Shown here piece after piece: positions 16,628-25,286 of a stretch of 64,000 nt of DNA; position 1 is the stretch's first letter; the number at the start of each line of letters is the position of its first letter. Below the pieces are notes generated by a model. That model worked only from the letters and a program-made list of their open reading frames with translations, searched no databases and had not been told where the DNA came from. The stretch comes from Methanomassiliicoccaceae archaeon COG_1 (lineage in GTDB: Archaea; Thermoplasmatota; Thermoplasmata; Methanomassiliicoccales; Methanomethylophilaceae): positions 62,001 through 126,000 of the forward strand of contig JAQQTI010000003.1 of NCBI GenBank assembly GCA_028561875.1, written 5' to 3'. Both the position numbers and the translations under genes were made by a program.

Positions 16628-17022
16628 ACGACGCGGTCCGCCTGGAGGGGATACGCGAGGCCCTCGAGAGGCTCGCGGAGCTCGCCGACGACCACGTTCT
16701 CCTCGTGGAGGGGATCAACGACCGCCGGTCGCTCCTCGCCCTCGGCATCGGCGGGGACTTCTTCCATATCCAGTCCGGCGGGGGGCCCGCCCGCGCCGCC
16801 GAGTACGTGGCCTCCAGGGGCGGGAAAGCGGTGGTGCTCACCGACTGGGACCGCAAGGGCGGGGCGATCGCCAAGGGCCTGAGGGCCATCCTCGGCCCGG
16901 ACAACGCCGACGTCGACTTCTCCGTCCGCGCCGACCTCTCACGCCTCTGCCGGCACTACATCAAGGACGTGGAGTCCCTGTACGCCCTGGTCTCCCGGTT
17001 GGAGGGCGGCATCCGTCCGTAA
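16624..17022 (+). CDS. Toprim-domain protein (small primase/RNase M5-like)
   Basis: 132 residues with a Toprim fold: HVLLVEGINDRRSL supplies the catalytic glutamate near residue 30, and VVLTDWDRKGGAIAKGLRAIL the DxD pair near 70. Small archaeal Toprim proteins of this type are related to the DnaG/RNase M5 domain; a nucleic-acid role is likely but unproven. The C-terminus RHYIKDVESLYALVSRLEGG is typical. It is co-transcribed with DUF167 and probably tmk. Stop TAA. Confidence 0.8.
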   Translation: MNDAVRLEGIREALERLAELADDHVLLVEGINDRRSLLALGIGGDFFHIQSGGGPARAAEYVASRGGKAVVLTDWDRKGGAIAKGLRAILGPDNADVDFSVRADLSRLCRHYIKDVESLYALVSRLEGGIRP

Positions 17023-17046
17023 GAATGTAATACCGCGGAGGCGTTC

Positions 17047-17649
17047 GTGTTGCGGATGAGAGGCACCTTCGTCGTTCTGGAGGGCATAGACGGCTCGGGC
17101 AAGAGCACGCTCGCGCTGGCGCTCGCGGAGCGTCTCGGGGACGCCGAGGTGACCTCGGAGCCTACCCGGGGGCCGATCGGCGCCGCCCTGCGCAGCGGAG
17201 AGCTCGGGGACCTGCCGCCCGCCGCCGAAGCGCTGCTGTTTGCCGCCGACCGTGCCTTGCACACCGAAGAGATAAACCGCCTCCTCGGCGAGAGGCGGTG
17301 GGTGATATGCGACCGGTACTTCGCGAGCACCGTAGCGTACCAGTCGGCGGCCATGGGCGGGGACTCCGCCGGATGGCTGATCGAGATACAGAGGAATTCC
17401 GTTATGGATCCGGATATGACCATCCTGTTGGACGTCGACCCCCGGATCTCCATGCCGAGGGTCGAGGGCAGGGGGGAGGCGAGGAGCCGCTTCGAGGAGC
17501 CGGGATACCTCTGCGAGGTGAGGAGGCAGTACCTCTCCCTCGCAGAGCGCTACGGGTACCGCGTCATAGACGCCTCGAAGAGCAAGGAGGAGGTCCTGGA
17601 AGAGGCCCTAGCCGCGTTTGGGGAGAAGGGATTGTATGCATCCGAGTGA
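17047..17649 (+). CDS. tmk: Thymidylate kinase
   Basis: About 200 residues. The P-loop FVVLEGIDGSGKSTLA, DR-motif VICDRYFASTVAYQ near residue 95 and a lid segment (RVEGRGEARSRFEEPGYL) are as in dTMP kinases, which make dTDP for DNA synthesis. GTG 17047 is chosen because GGAGG at 17036-17040 is correctly spaced; ATG 17056 (MRGTFVVLEG) is the alternative. Stop TGA. The gene overlaps the coaBC start by 14 bases. Confidence 0.93.
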   Translation: MLRMRGTFVVLEGIDGSGKSTLALALAERLGDAEVTSEPTRGPIGAALRSGELGDLPPAAEALLFAADRALHTEEINRLLGERRWVICDRYFASTVAYQSAAMGGDSAGWLIEIQRNSVMDPDMTILLDVDPRISMPRVEGRGEARSRFEEPGYLCEVRRQYLSLAERYGYRVIDASKSKEEVLEEALAAFGEKGLYASE

Positions 17650-18826
17650 GGAGATTTACTGTGAGAAGAGCAACAAGCTCTACGGGAAGACCATCGTGCT
17701 CGGCATCACGGGCAGCATCGCCGCGGTGAACTGCTTCGCGCTGGTCCGCGAGCTCGTGCGCAACGGCGCGAAGGTGATACCGGCGATGACCGAGGCCGCC
17801 TGCAGGCTGGTGGCACCGGACTCCCTGGAGTTCGCTTCCGGGAACAAGCCGATCACGGGGATCGGCGGGCAGACCGAGCACATCAAGTTCCTCGGCGACC
17901 ATACCGACGCCGACCTGTTCCTCGTGTATCCGGCGACGGCCAACACCATCTCGAAGATGGCGAACGGCATCGCCGACTCGCCGGTGACGGACATGGCCGC
18001 CGTCGCCCTCGGGGGCAGCGTCCCCGTCGCGGTCGCTCCGGCGATGCACGGGTACATGATGGAGAACCCCTCCGTGGCGGAGAACCTACGGAGGCTCGCC
18101 TCGTGGGGCGTGAGCGTCATCGGCCCGCGCATCGAGGGCGATAAGGCGAGGGTCGCCTCGGTCTCGGAGGTGCTCGCGTGGTCGATCAAGCTACTGTCGA
18201 GGGACGACCTCCGCGGCAGGAAGATCCTCGTCATCGGCGGCAGGAGCGAGGAGCCCATCGACTCGATGAGGCTGATCACCAACCGCTCCTCGGGGATGAT
18301 GGCCGTCGCGCTGGTGCAGCGCGCCTTCGAGCGCGGCGCGGACGTGGAGCTGTGGATGGGCGGCGGCAGCGTCGTTCTCCCGGACTACGTCCGGGTGAGG
18401 AGGTACGAGAGCGTCGAGGACCTCGTGGGGATGCTCGATTCCATAGACCACGACGTGGTCATCGTCCCCGCCGCCCTCGCCGACTTCACGCCGGAGAAGG
18501 TCGCGGAGGGCAAGATTCCCAGCGGCAAGGGGCTAAGCCTCAAGCTCAAGCCCGTGCCGAAGGTGCTCCCGCTCATACGCGAGAGGTGCGCGAACGTCAT
18601 CGGCTACAAGGCGGAGTCGAACCTCTCCCGCGGAGACCTTGAGATGAAGGCGCGGGCGAGGCTTAACGAGTACGGCCTTCGCGCGGTGGTCGCCAACGAC
18701 ATCGACTCCGCGGGGAAGACCTCGGCGTCGATGATGCTCGTGACCGAGGATTCGGCGGCGGACATCACCGGGACCAAGCCCGACATCTCCGACTACATCC
18801 TGAACTTCGTCTCCGAGAAGCTCCGA
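17636..18826 (+). CDS. coaBC: CoaBC: phosphopantothenoylcysteine synthetase/decarboxylase, ending at CGA
   Basis: Bifunctional CoA-synthesis enzyme of 396 residues. The flavin-dependent decarboxylase half has GITGSIAAVNCFALVRELVRNGA and PATANTISKMANGIADS, with PAMHGYMMENP (Met-rich substrate clamp). The synthetase half begins at RKILVIGGRSEEPIDSMRLITNRSSGMMAVAL and includes the KLKPVPKVL motif. Family-like sequence ends at LNFVSEKL, followed by CGA 18824-18826, whose A is the first base of the next ATG (CGATG). A TGA lies ten codons later. The arrangement copies the usual TGATG stop-start overlap with C in place of T. Confidence 0.9.
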
Positions 18827-19668
18827 TGGCCTCCGCGTTCTGCCCCGGGCACGTGACGTGTTTCTTCCAGCCGGACGGCGGAGAGGGGGATTACAGGCTC
18901 CGTGGTTCGCGCGGGGCAGGCATCAGGATATCCGCCGGGACAGAGGTGTCTGCCGATGAGAGGGCGGACGGGAGAGTCCGTGTCGTCATCGGCGGAGTGG
19001 ATTCGGACGCGCCGGTGACGCGGGCACTGCTCGCACGGCTCGCCCCCGGGAGGGGGTACGATGTGGTCGTCGAGAGCTCGGTACCGTGCGGCGAGGGGTT
19101 CGGGATGTCAGCGGCGGGTGCGATGGCACTCGCGCTGTGTCTCGCTGACGGCGGCGAGGAGGCGACATACGCCGCCCACGCCGCGGACATCGAGGGCGGA
19201 GGGGGGCTCGGAGACATCGCCGGACTGTCCGGCCCATCGGACGTGAACATCAGGCTGGCCCCGGGGATAGGCGAGGGGTGCGTGGCCGGCACGGACATAA
19301 GGTTCGGAAGGCTCACCCTCGCCGTCCTCGGTCCCAAGATAAACACGGGGGCACTGCTCTCCCGCCGCCCGGTCCGCGACTCGATCGTCGCCGCGGGGCG
19401 CGAGGCGGTAGACGGCTTCATCGGGTCCGAGGGCGTGCGCAACCTGTTCGCGGTATCGAACAGGTTCTCTTCCCTAACCGGGGTGGAATCTCCGGAGGTG
19501 ACCGACGCCATACGGAGGCTCCGCGAGGCGGGGATAATGTCGGGTATGTGCATGCTCGGCAACTCCCTGTTCATCGATGCGTCCGAGGGCGAGGTCAGGG
19601 AGGTCCTCGGCGAGAATGTCGAAGCATACGCATGTTCGTCGACATCGGAGAGGGCGCACATCATTCGA
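18826..19668 (+). CDS. Pantoate kinase (GHMP family), ending at CGA
   Basis: Archaeal CoA-pathway kinase that phosphorylates pantoate. It starts ASAFCPGHVTCFFQPDGG and has the GHMP ATP-loop PCGEGFGMSAAGAMALAL near residue 88, followed by GDIAGLSGPSDVNIRLAPG. About 280 residues, the family size. The last codons read ATC ATT CGA AGA GGG TGA; I place the end at CGA 19666-19668, but the TGA nine bases on would add only three residues, so this gene alone does not decide the question. It is directly coupled to coaBC, which acts two steps later in the same pathway. Confidence 0.88.
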
Positions 19669-19960
19669 AGAGGGTGAAGAGGCGGTCGTCGCCGCCCACG
19701 TCGAAGAGGCCGATCCTCGCGCCGCAGTCTATCCACCCGTGGGCGTAATTGACCGCGGCGAAGGAGGTTACGTAGTCTCCTGCCTCCTTGAAGTGCAACG
19801 CGTCACTGTAGTAGGACTGGGCCATCTCGAGGAAGCTGTCGGCGAGCTTCCGGCTGTACGACCTCTCCGGAGCGGCGATCCTGATCTTGTCGAGCGCACA
19901 GCGCGTGACGTCAAGATATCTCTCGATCTTCTCGTCTGTAATCCGGTTGCATATCTCCAA
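19661..19960 (-). CDS. DUF357 family protein
   Basis: 99-residue helical archaeal protein matching DUF357: ITDEKIERYLDVTRCALDKIRIA, then RSYSRKLADSFLEMAQSYYSDALHFKEAGDYVTSFAAVNYAHGWIDCGARIGLFDV. Proteins of this family have HEPN-like helices and are often called archaeal conserved hypotheticals. The stop TGA overlaps the end of pantoate kinase. Function unknown. Confidence 0.85.
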   Translation of the reverse strand: MEICNRITDEKIERYLDVTRCALDKIRIAAPERSYSRKLADSFLEMAQSYYSDALHFKEAGDYVTSFAAVNYAHGWIDCGARIGLFDVGGDDRLFTLFE

Positions 19961-20028
19961 GTCCGCAGACCTCTACTCCTTGCGAACGGATGGTGAATAC
20001 CGAAAACGAAACGGCAGAGCCCTAACCT

Positions 20029-20415
20029 TTACCAGGGCCTCTGACCGGTGGTTTCCAGCGCCATGTTGTATTCGTTGGTGAGGGTGTATGCATCGTAGAT
20101 GTTGTAGATCCAGAACGCAACCGCGGCCACTCCTGGTAAGATGAAGATGAAGGTAGCAACGCCGAGGAGGAGCCCTACGAAGATGAAGAGCAGACCTTTC
20201 GTAATCTTCCCGGCGTATATCTGTCCCAGCCCGCAGAACAGGAAAGATAAGACCGCCGCCAAGCCCGCGTTTTTGTTGGTAACCACGTAGTTCGGCCTCA
20301 CCTGCGTGGGTTCGGATGTAATTGGAACGCTTTTTTCGTCGATGCCGGCTCCGCATTTGGGGCAAAATCTGGTGCCGGATTCAATCTCATTTCCGCAACT
20401 GGTACAAAAGACCAT
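20029..20415 (-). CDS. Zinc-ribbon membrane protein (TM2-like)
   Basis: 128 residues. An N-terminal zinc ribbon CTSCGNEIESGTRFCPKCGAGI is followed by a hydrophobic part: NAGLAAVLSFLFCGLGQIYAGKITKGLL then FIFVGLLLGVATFIFILPGVAAVAFWIYNIYDAY. The GLGQIYAGK turn and the DAY end are typical of TM2-domain proteins. It is probably an inner-membrane protein with a cytoplasmic ribbon; role unknown. A TTTATAAAAAG box (20436-20446, read on the minus strand) lies just upstream. Stop TAA. Confidence 0.8.
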   Translation of the reverse strand: MVFCTSCGNEIESGTRFCPKCGAGIDEKSVPITSEPTQVRPNYVVTNKNAGLAAVLSFLFCGLGQIYAGKITKGLLFIFVGLLLGVATFIFILPGVAAVAFWIYNIYDAYTLTNEYNMALETTGQRPW

Positions 20416-20553
20416 GAAACGAGTATGCCTTGTCTTTTTATAAACATGCTGATACCTCTCCCGTCGCCCCTCACCTCTCTTTTTTCTTCAAGATTGGCCG
20501 CCTCGGGCCGTTATCGACACATTACTTAAACAAAGAGCAGGATGGCCCCAAGC

Positions 20554-21426
20554 ATGATAGTGATAGGCGGGTCCGCCTCCATGGACCTGGCCAAGGAACT
20601 GGCCGGAGACCTCGGGTGCGACTACATACAGGCTGCCACGACCCGGTTCCCCGACGGCGAGTGCTACACGAGGATAGACCTCGAGAGAATCGACGGTGAC
20701 GCGGTGATCGTCCAGAACACCTACCCCGACGGAAATCTCGTGGAGATGTTCCTCTTGCAGGACGCCGTCCGCAGACTCGGCGCGGAGAGGATAACCCTGG
20801 TAATCCCGTACTTCGGGTATGCCAGGCAGGACAGGGTGTTCAAGCCTGGCGAGCCGGAGTCCGCTAAAGTGATGTGCCAGCACCTGGACATGAACTGCGA
20901 AAGGGTAATCACCGTGGACATCCACAAGGAGGGGGTCCTCGACTACTTCCGCTGCCCGCACAGGGACCTGAAGGCGGCCCCGATCATCGGGGAGTACTTC
21001 ACGGGCAAGGGAATAGACATGGTACTCTCCCCCGACATCGGGGCCGCGGGCAGGGCAAAGATAGTCGGCCAGACCATGGGCCTCCCGTACGATCGTCTCG
21101 AGAAGACCCGGTTCTCCGGGACCGAGGTGAAGATTAAGCCTGCCACCATGGACTGCAAGGGAAAGAAGGTCCTCATAATCGACGACATGATCTCCACCGG
21201 GGGCACCATAATCGCCGCCTCCCAGGCGCTGAAAGAGGCTGGCGCCGCGGGCGTGTCCGTCGCATGCACTCACGGTGTGTTCGCGAGCAACGCCCTGGAG
21301 AGGTTCGCGGGCAGCACCCTGGACTCCCTCCTCTGCTGCAACACCCTGACCAACGCCGTGTCCCACATCTCCGTCGCGCACCTCATCGCCGACGCGATCC
21401 GGGATGCCCAGGCGGGGAAGTGGTGA
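20554..21426 (+). CDS. prs: Ribose-phosphate pyrophosphokinase
   Basis: Makes PRPP from ribose-5-P and ATP for purine synthesis. MIVIGGSASMDLAKELAGDL opens the typical fold. DGECYTRID, the ATP loop YFGYARQDRVFKPGEP near residue 88, and the PRPP-binding site KVLIIDDMISTGGTI near 210 are all present. About 290 residues. ATG 20554 is preferred because the TTACTTAAA box at about 20522-20530 then gives a leaderless start; ATG 20542 would add four residues. Stop TGA, one base before the proS start. Confidence 0.93.
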   Translation: MIVIGGSASMDLAKELAGDLGCDYIQAATTRFPDGECYTRIDLERIDGDAVIVQNTYPDGNLVEMFLLQDAVRRLGAERITLVIPYFGYARQDRVFKPGEPESAKVMCQHLDMNCERVITVDIHKEGVLDYFRCPHRDLKAAPIIGEYFTGKGIDMVLSPDIGAAGRAKIVGQTMGLPYDRLEKTRFSGTEVKIKPATMDCKGKKVLIIDDMISTGGTIIAASQALKEAGAAGVSVACTHGVFASNALERFAGSTLDSLLCCNTLTNAVSHISVAHLIADAIRDAQAGKW

Positions 21427-21427
21427 A

Positions 21428-22834
21428 GTGACGAACAAGGACGAGGACTTCGGCGAGTGGTACAACGAGACCGTCGACAAGGCGAACCTCTGCGATAAGA
21501 GGTACCCCATCAAGGGGATGAACGTCTGGACCCCGTACGGGTGGAAGATCATGACAACCATCGACTCCTTCATCCGCAGGGACATGGAGGCCACCGGCCA
21601 CGGCGAGGTGTGCTTCCCGCTGATGATCCCCGAGACCGAGTTCAAGAAGGAGAAGGAGCACATCAAGGGATTCGACGAGGAGGTATACTGGGTCACCCAC
21701 GCCGGGCTCAACCCTCTCGACGTGAGGTTGGTCGCGAGGCCCACCTCCGAGACTGCGATGTACCCCATGTTCTCCCTGTGGGTGAGATCGCACCAGGACC
21801 TCCCGCTGAAGATCTTCCAGATCGTCAACACGTTCAGGTACGAGACCAAGATGACCCGCGCCTTCATGCGCGTCAGGGAAATCCACTTCTTCGAGTCGCA
21901 CACCTGCCACGCCGACAAGGAGGACGCGGAGAGGCAGATCAAGCAGGACGTGGAGATCATGGGCTCCGTGGCCAAGGACCTGTGCCTTCCGCACTCCCTC
22001 CTGGTGAGGACCGACTGGGACAAGTTCCCGGGCGCGGTGTACACCGTCGGCATCGACACGGTCATGCCCAACGGGAAGACGCTGCAGATCGGCTCCATCC
22101 ACTACTACGGCACCAACTTCTCCGAGCCGTACAACATCACGTACGAACAGGAGAGCGGGGAGCACACCTTCGTGCACCAGACCACCTACGGAATGAGCGA
22201 GAGGCTGCTCGGGGCGATCATCGGCATACACGCCGATGACAAGGGCCTCGTGCTCCCGCCGAGGATCGCGCCCACCGAGGCCGTCATCATCCCCATCTTC
22301 AAGAAGGACAACGAGGACGCCGTGATGGCCGCCGTGATGGCCGCCGCCGACGTGCTGACGAAAGCGGGGGTCCGCACCCACGTGGACGACCGCGACGCGC
22401 GCCCCGGCAGCAAGTACTTCGACTGGGAGATCAAAGGCGTCCCGATCAGGCTGGAGATCGGCCAGAGGGACATCGACAACGGCATGGTAACCTACGTCCG
22501 CAGGGATACCGGCGAGAAGGGCACAATCTCCGCGGGCGATCTCGCCGACGGCGTGAAGCTCGTCATGAAGATGATCTCTCAGAGCATGTACGAGAAGGCC
22601 GCGGTCGAGAGGAAGAAGTTCATCCAGGAGATGGACTCCATGGACGTCGATTCCATCCCGGACGGGAAGATCATCAGTCTCGGCTGGTGCGGGAACCCGG
22701 AGTGCGGTCACCGGTTCGAGGACAAGTACGACATGAAGATCCTCGGCACCGTCTACCGCCCCGACGAGTGGAAGGGCAGATGCATCGTCTGCGGCAAGGA
22801 AGGCAAGCACGCCTATGCCGCGAGGACCCTCTAA
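21428..22834 (+). CDS. proS: Prolyl-tRNA synthetase, archaeal/eukaryotic type
   Basis: 468 residues. Class II core motifs: KGMNVWTPYGWKIMTTIDSFIR, GLNPLDVRLVARPTSETAMYPMFSLWVRSHQDLPLKIFQIVNTFRYE (motif 2), and LPPRIAPTEAVIIPI with the anticodon-binding domain after it. A C-terminal zinc-binding end, WCGNPECGHRFED...CIVCGKEG, is typical of the archaeal form. GTG 21428, just after prs TGA, is taken as the start; an upstream ATG at 21404 would overlap prs. Stop TAA. No CGA in the frame. Confidence 0.95.
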   Translation: MTNKDEDFGEWYNETVDKANLCDKRYPIKGMNVWTPYGWKIMTTIDSFIRRDMEATGHGEVCFPLMIPETEFKKEKEHIKGFDEEVYWVTHAGLNPLDVRLVARPTSETAMYPMFSLWVRSHQDLPLKIFQIVNTFRYETKMTRAFMRVREIHFFESHTCHADKEDAERQIKQDVEIMGSVAKDLCLPHSLLVRTDWDKFPGAVYTVGIDTVMPNGKTLQIGSIHYYGTNFSEPYNITYEQESGEHTFVHQTTYGMSERLLGAIIGIHADDKGLVLPPRIAPTEAVIIPIFKKDNEDAVMAAVMAAADVLTKAGVRTHVDDRDARPGSKYFDWEIKGVPIRLEIGQRDIDNGMVTYVRRDTGEKGTISAGDLADGVKLVMKMISQSMYEKAAVERKKFIQEMDSMDVDSIPDGKIISLGWCGNPECGHRFEDKYDMKILGTVYRPDEWKGRCIVCGKEGKHAYAARTL

Positions 22835-22874
22835 ATCTCCTTACCGGCCCGGAAGGGCCAGGTATTGCCGTTTC

Positions 22875-24227
22875 TCAAAGGAACATCGTCATATAAATCG
22901 GGATGTACGTTATCTTCCCGTCCACGCGGAGGTCCTTCCCATGTATCACGAACGCTTCCGATATGCGGGTATGGTATTTCTCCATGAACGCGTCCAGTGA
23001 TCTGTGCCTGGACGACATCCCGGATTTCACTTCTATCGGCGTGATCTTCCTGCCCATGCTCAGAACGAAATCGACCTCGTACGGGTGCTTCTTATCTCCC
23101 TTGACATAGAATTCCGAGAAGCGGAGCTTATGGCCGGCGGCCTTGAGCTCCTGTCCGACCATGTTCTCGAAGAACATCCCTTCATTTACGGACAGCCGGC
23201 CCTTGAGGAATGCGAGATAGACCTCTTTGTCGGAAGTAATGTTCATGTCAAAGGAGAGCGTCATGAGCAGGCCCGTATCGGCGGCATAGCATTTGAGCGA
23301 ATTCGGATTCAGGGACAGGTTGAGGGCGATGTTCGGGTCGGAGTTGCTGCAGCATATGTTGCAGATCCCCGCATCCTTCAGCCACACTATGCTGTCCATG
23401 TAGTCGCTCGTGTCGGCGGATTCCCGTACCATTCCAGGACGGAACGTCTTCTTGCGCAGGGATAGCATCGATGGCAGGAGATCGAAGATGAACCTGGCCT
23501 TCGTCCCGTTGCCGACCGGTATCTTGCCCATGTCGTTGCGGTATAACGTCAGTATCTCGCGCTTCTTGGCTTCTGCAGCGGCGACGCTGTGGGTGCGGCG
23601 GTAGGCATCCACCACCTGAGGCATTCCGCCGACCATCATGTATGTCTTGTATCTTTCCATGAAGAGGGAATGCACGGAATCGCCGAGAGGCATTCTCTTC
23701 TCGAAGCACTTCCGCATATGTGGCACCGTGACCTCGTCGCCCTGTGCCCACAGGAATTCCTCGAAATCCATGGGATACATGTCAATATGATGCTCTTCGG
23801 AGGGAATCTGAATTTTTTCCACGTTTTTCTTTATGGATATGAGGGAGCCCGTCTCGGCGTAATCGTAACGACCGTTCAGGACGAGATATTTTATCAGCTG
23901 TCTCGCACGCGGATAATGCTGAACTTCGTCGAAAATAATCAGGGATTCGCGGTCAAACAATTCGACGCCGTACAATATTCCGAGGTTGGAGATCAGCCGG
24001 TCCACGTCATGATAGAACCTCTCGAACGTCTCGATGGTTCCTTCCAGAGGCCGTGTGAAATCGATCATCAGATATGACCTGTATTCCCTTCTTGCGAACT
24101 CTTCAACTATCGTGCTTTTGCCGACCCTTCTCGCACCCTCGATCAGAATAGCACATTCACCGTTGCGGTTCTTCCATTCGAGCAGCCCGTCGTATATCTT
24201 TCTTTTGAACGGTTCGATTTTGGGCAT
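22875..24227 (-). CDS. AAA ATPase with DUF4143 domain
   Basis: 450 residues. Walker A is ILIEGARRVGKST near residue 31, Walker B LIIFDEVQHYPRARQLIKYL near 94, and an ETGSL sensor follows. YPMDFEEFLWAQG near 151 and the nuclease-like C-terminus VDFVLSMGRKITPIEVKSG near 410 are hallmarks of the DUF4143 group. These ATPases are common, often duplicated and possibly linked to selfish or defence functions; the role here is unknown. Start MPKIEPFKRKIY is chosen over an upstream frame made only by the repeats. Three 17-bp repeats spaced 33 bp lie 44-126 bases upstream. Stop TGA. No CGA. Confidence 0.88.
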   Translation of the reverse strand: MPKIEPFKRKIYDGLLEWKNRNGECAILIEGARRVGKSTIVEEFARREYRSYLMIDFTRPLEGTIETFERFYHDVDRLISNLGILYGVELFDRESLIIFDEVQHYPRARQLIKYLVLNGRYDYAETGSLISIKKNVEKIQIPSEEHHIDMYPMDFEEFLWAQGDEVTVPHMRKCFEKRMPLGDSVHSLFMERYKTYMMVGGMPQVVDAYRRTHSVAAAEAKKREILTLYRNDMGKIPVGNGTKARFIFDLLPSMLSLRKKTFRPGMVRESADTSDYMDSIVWLKDAGICNICCSNSDPNIALNLSLNPNSLKCYAADTGLLMTLSFDMNITSDKEVYLAFLKGRLSVNEGMFFENMVGQELKAAGHKLRFSEFYVKGDKKHPYEVDFVLSMGRKITPIEVKSGMSSRHRSLDAFMEKYHTRISEAFVIHGKDLRVDGKITYIPIYMTMFL

Positions 24228-24270
24228 TTTCGTAAACAGATTGTAAATCAAAATCCAGCTTAAATATATT

Positions 24271-24353
24271 CCGTATTCCCGCAAATCGATAACAGCATTT
24301 TTACCGTATTCCCGCAAATTTATCTAGGCTATTATACCGTATTCCCGCAAATT
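24271..24353 (-). repeat. Three 17-bp repeats with exact 33-bp period upstream of the ATPase
   Basis: CCGTATTCCCGCAAAT(T) occurs at 24271, 24304 and 24337 on the plus str and, so AATTTGCGGGAATACGG reads toward the ATPase gene on the minus strand. The spacers are 16-17 bp and unrelated. The copy nearest the gene abuts the AATATATTTAAG promoter-like sequence (24259-24270). A constant 33-bp step puts all copies on nearly the same helix face, as expected for a cooperative regulator site. Confidence 0.75.
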
Positions 24354-24506
24354 GGCGCGCTATAATACGACCTTACAGATGAATACTGGGTGAAAAACAA
24401 CATTTCCAAAATGTTGTGTGAAAAGTAACATGTATGTGCCAGATTAAGGAATATGCGTAATCGGGCATCTGCATACAGATTTATTGGAGCAAGCAATCGT
24501 CCCGTC

Positions 24507-25286
24507 ATGGCATTCACCGAGGGCGAGATCCTCTACCTCCAGGACGAGGAAGGTAAGCGCCACTGGTTCAGATACCAGCCCGTCATGATGAAACTGGGCG
24601 GACTGGGATCCATCGATGGTTCCCGCATCGCCGATCTGGAGGACGGCGATTCCATCGAGATAGCTGGGCGCTGGTTCAACGTGTTCCGCCCCGGCGTCAG
24701 GGAACTCTCCGACTCGCTCGACAGAGGGGCGCAGATCATCACCCCGAAGGACGCGAGCGCGATAGTCTACGAGTGCGACGTGAAGTGCGGTGACCGCGTC
24801 ATCGAGGTCGGCGCGGGCTCCGGGGGGCTTACGACGGCGCTGTTGCACGCTGTCGCCCCGGAGGGGCGCGTGCATACCGTGGAGCTCTACGACAAGAACG
24901 CCGGGAAGGCGCTTAAGAACGTCAGGCGTACCGGGCTCGACGAGCATTGGTCGTACCAGATCGGGGATGCGAGGTGTGCGGATATAGAGTTCGACGGTGC
25001 CGATGTCATAACCACCGACATTCCCGACGTCGAGCAGGCCCTGGATAACCTGTACCCCCACCTCAGGAACGGTGGCAGGATATGCACTTACGTTCCGAAC
25101 GCGAACCAGCTTGAAAGGGCGGTGAATGCGTTGAGGGGGAAGGGATTCTGCGACATCCGCTCGATGGAGATCCTCCGCAGGGGCATGGAGGTCGGGCCCG
25201 GAGGGGTCAGGCCCTCGTTCGATATGCTCGGGCACACCGGGTATCTCACGTTTGCGAGGAAGAGGGCGATTCTGCAATCGCGCTGA
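24507..25286 (+). CDS. trmI: tRNA (adenine-N1-)-methyltransferase TrmI
   Basis: 259 residues, the archaeal TrmI type that methylates A57/A58 in the T loop. SAM motif RVIEVGAGSGGLTTAL is near residue 97; VHTVELYDKNAGKALKNV follows, and the catalytic-region TTDIPDVEQALDNLYPHLRNGG is near 172. ATG 24507 lies about 25 bases behind an AT-rich box (GATTTATTGG). Stop TGA 25284-25286, overlapping the end of the convergent Fic gene by nine bases. Confidence 0.9.
   Translation: MAFTEGEILYLQDEEGKRHWFRYQPVMMKLGGLGSIDGSRIADLEDGDSIEIAGRWFNVFRPGVRELSDSLDRGAQIITPKDASAIVYECDVKCGDRVIEVGAGSGGLTTALLHAVAPEGRVHTVELYDKNAGKALKNVRRTGLDEHWSYQIGDARCADIEFDGADVITTDIPDVEQALDNLYPHLRNGGRICTYVPNANQLERAVNALRGKGFCDIRSMEILRRGMEVGPGGVRPSFDMLGHTGYLTFARKRAILQSR

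Noticed and set aside
19666-19677. Pantoate kinase as strong evidence for CGA stop
   Set aside because: TGA follows three codons later, so the product would be almost the same either way; it is counted but given little weight.
24271-24353. A mini CRISPR array (17-bp repeats, 16-bp spacers)
   Set aside because: Repeats and spacers are too short, there are only three copies, no cas genes are near, and the block sits in a promoter.
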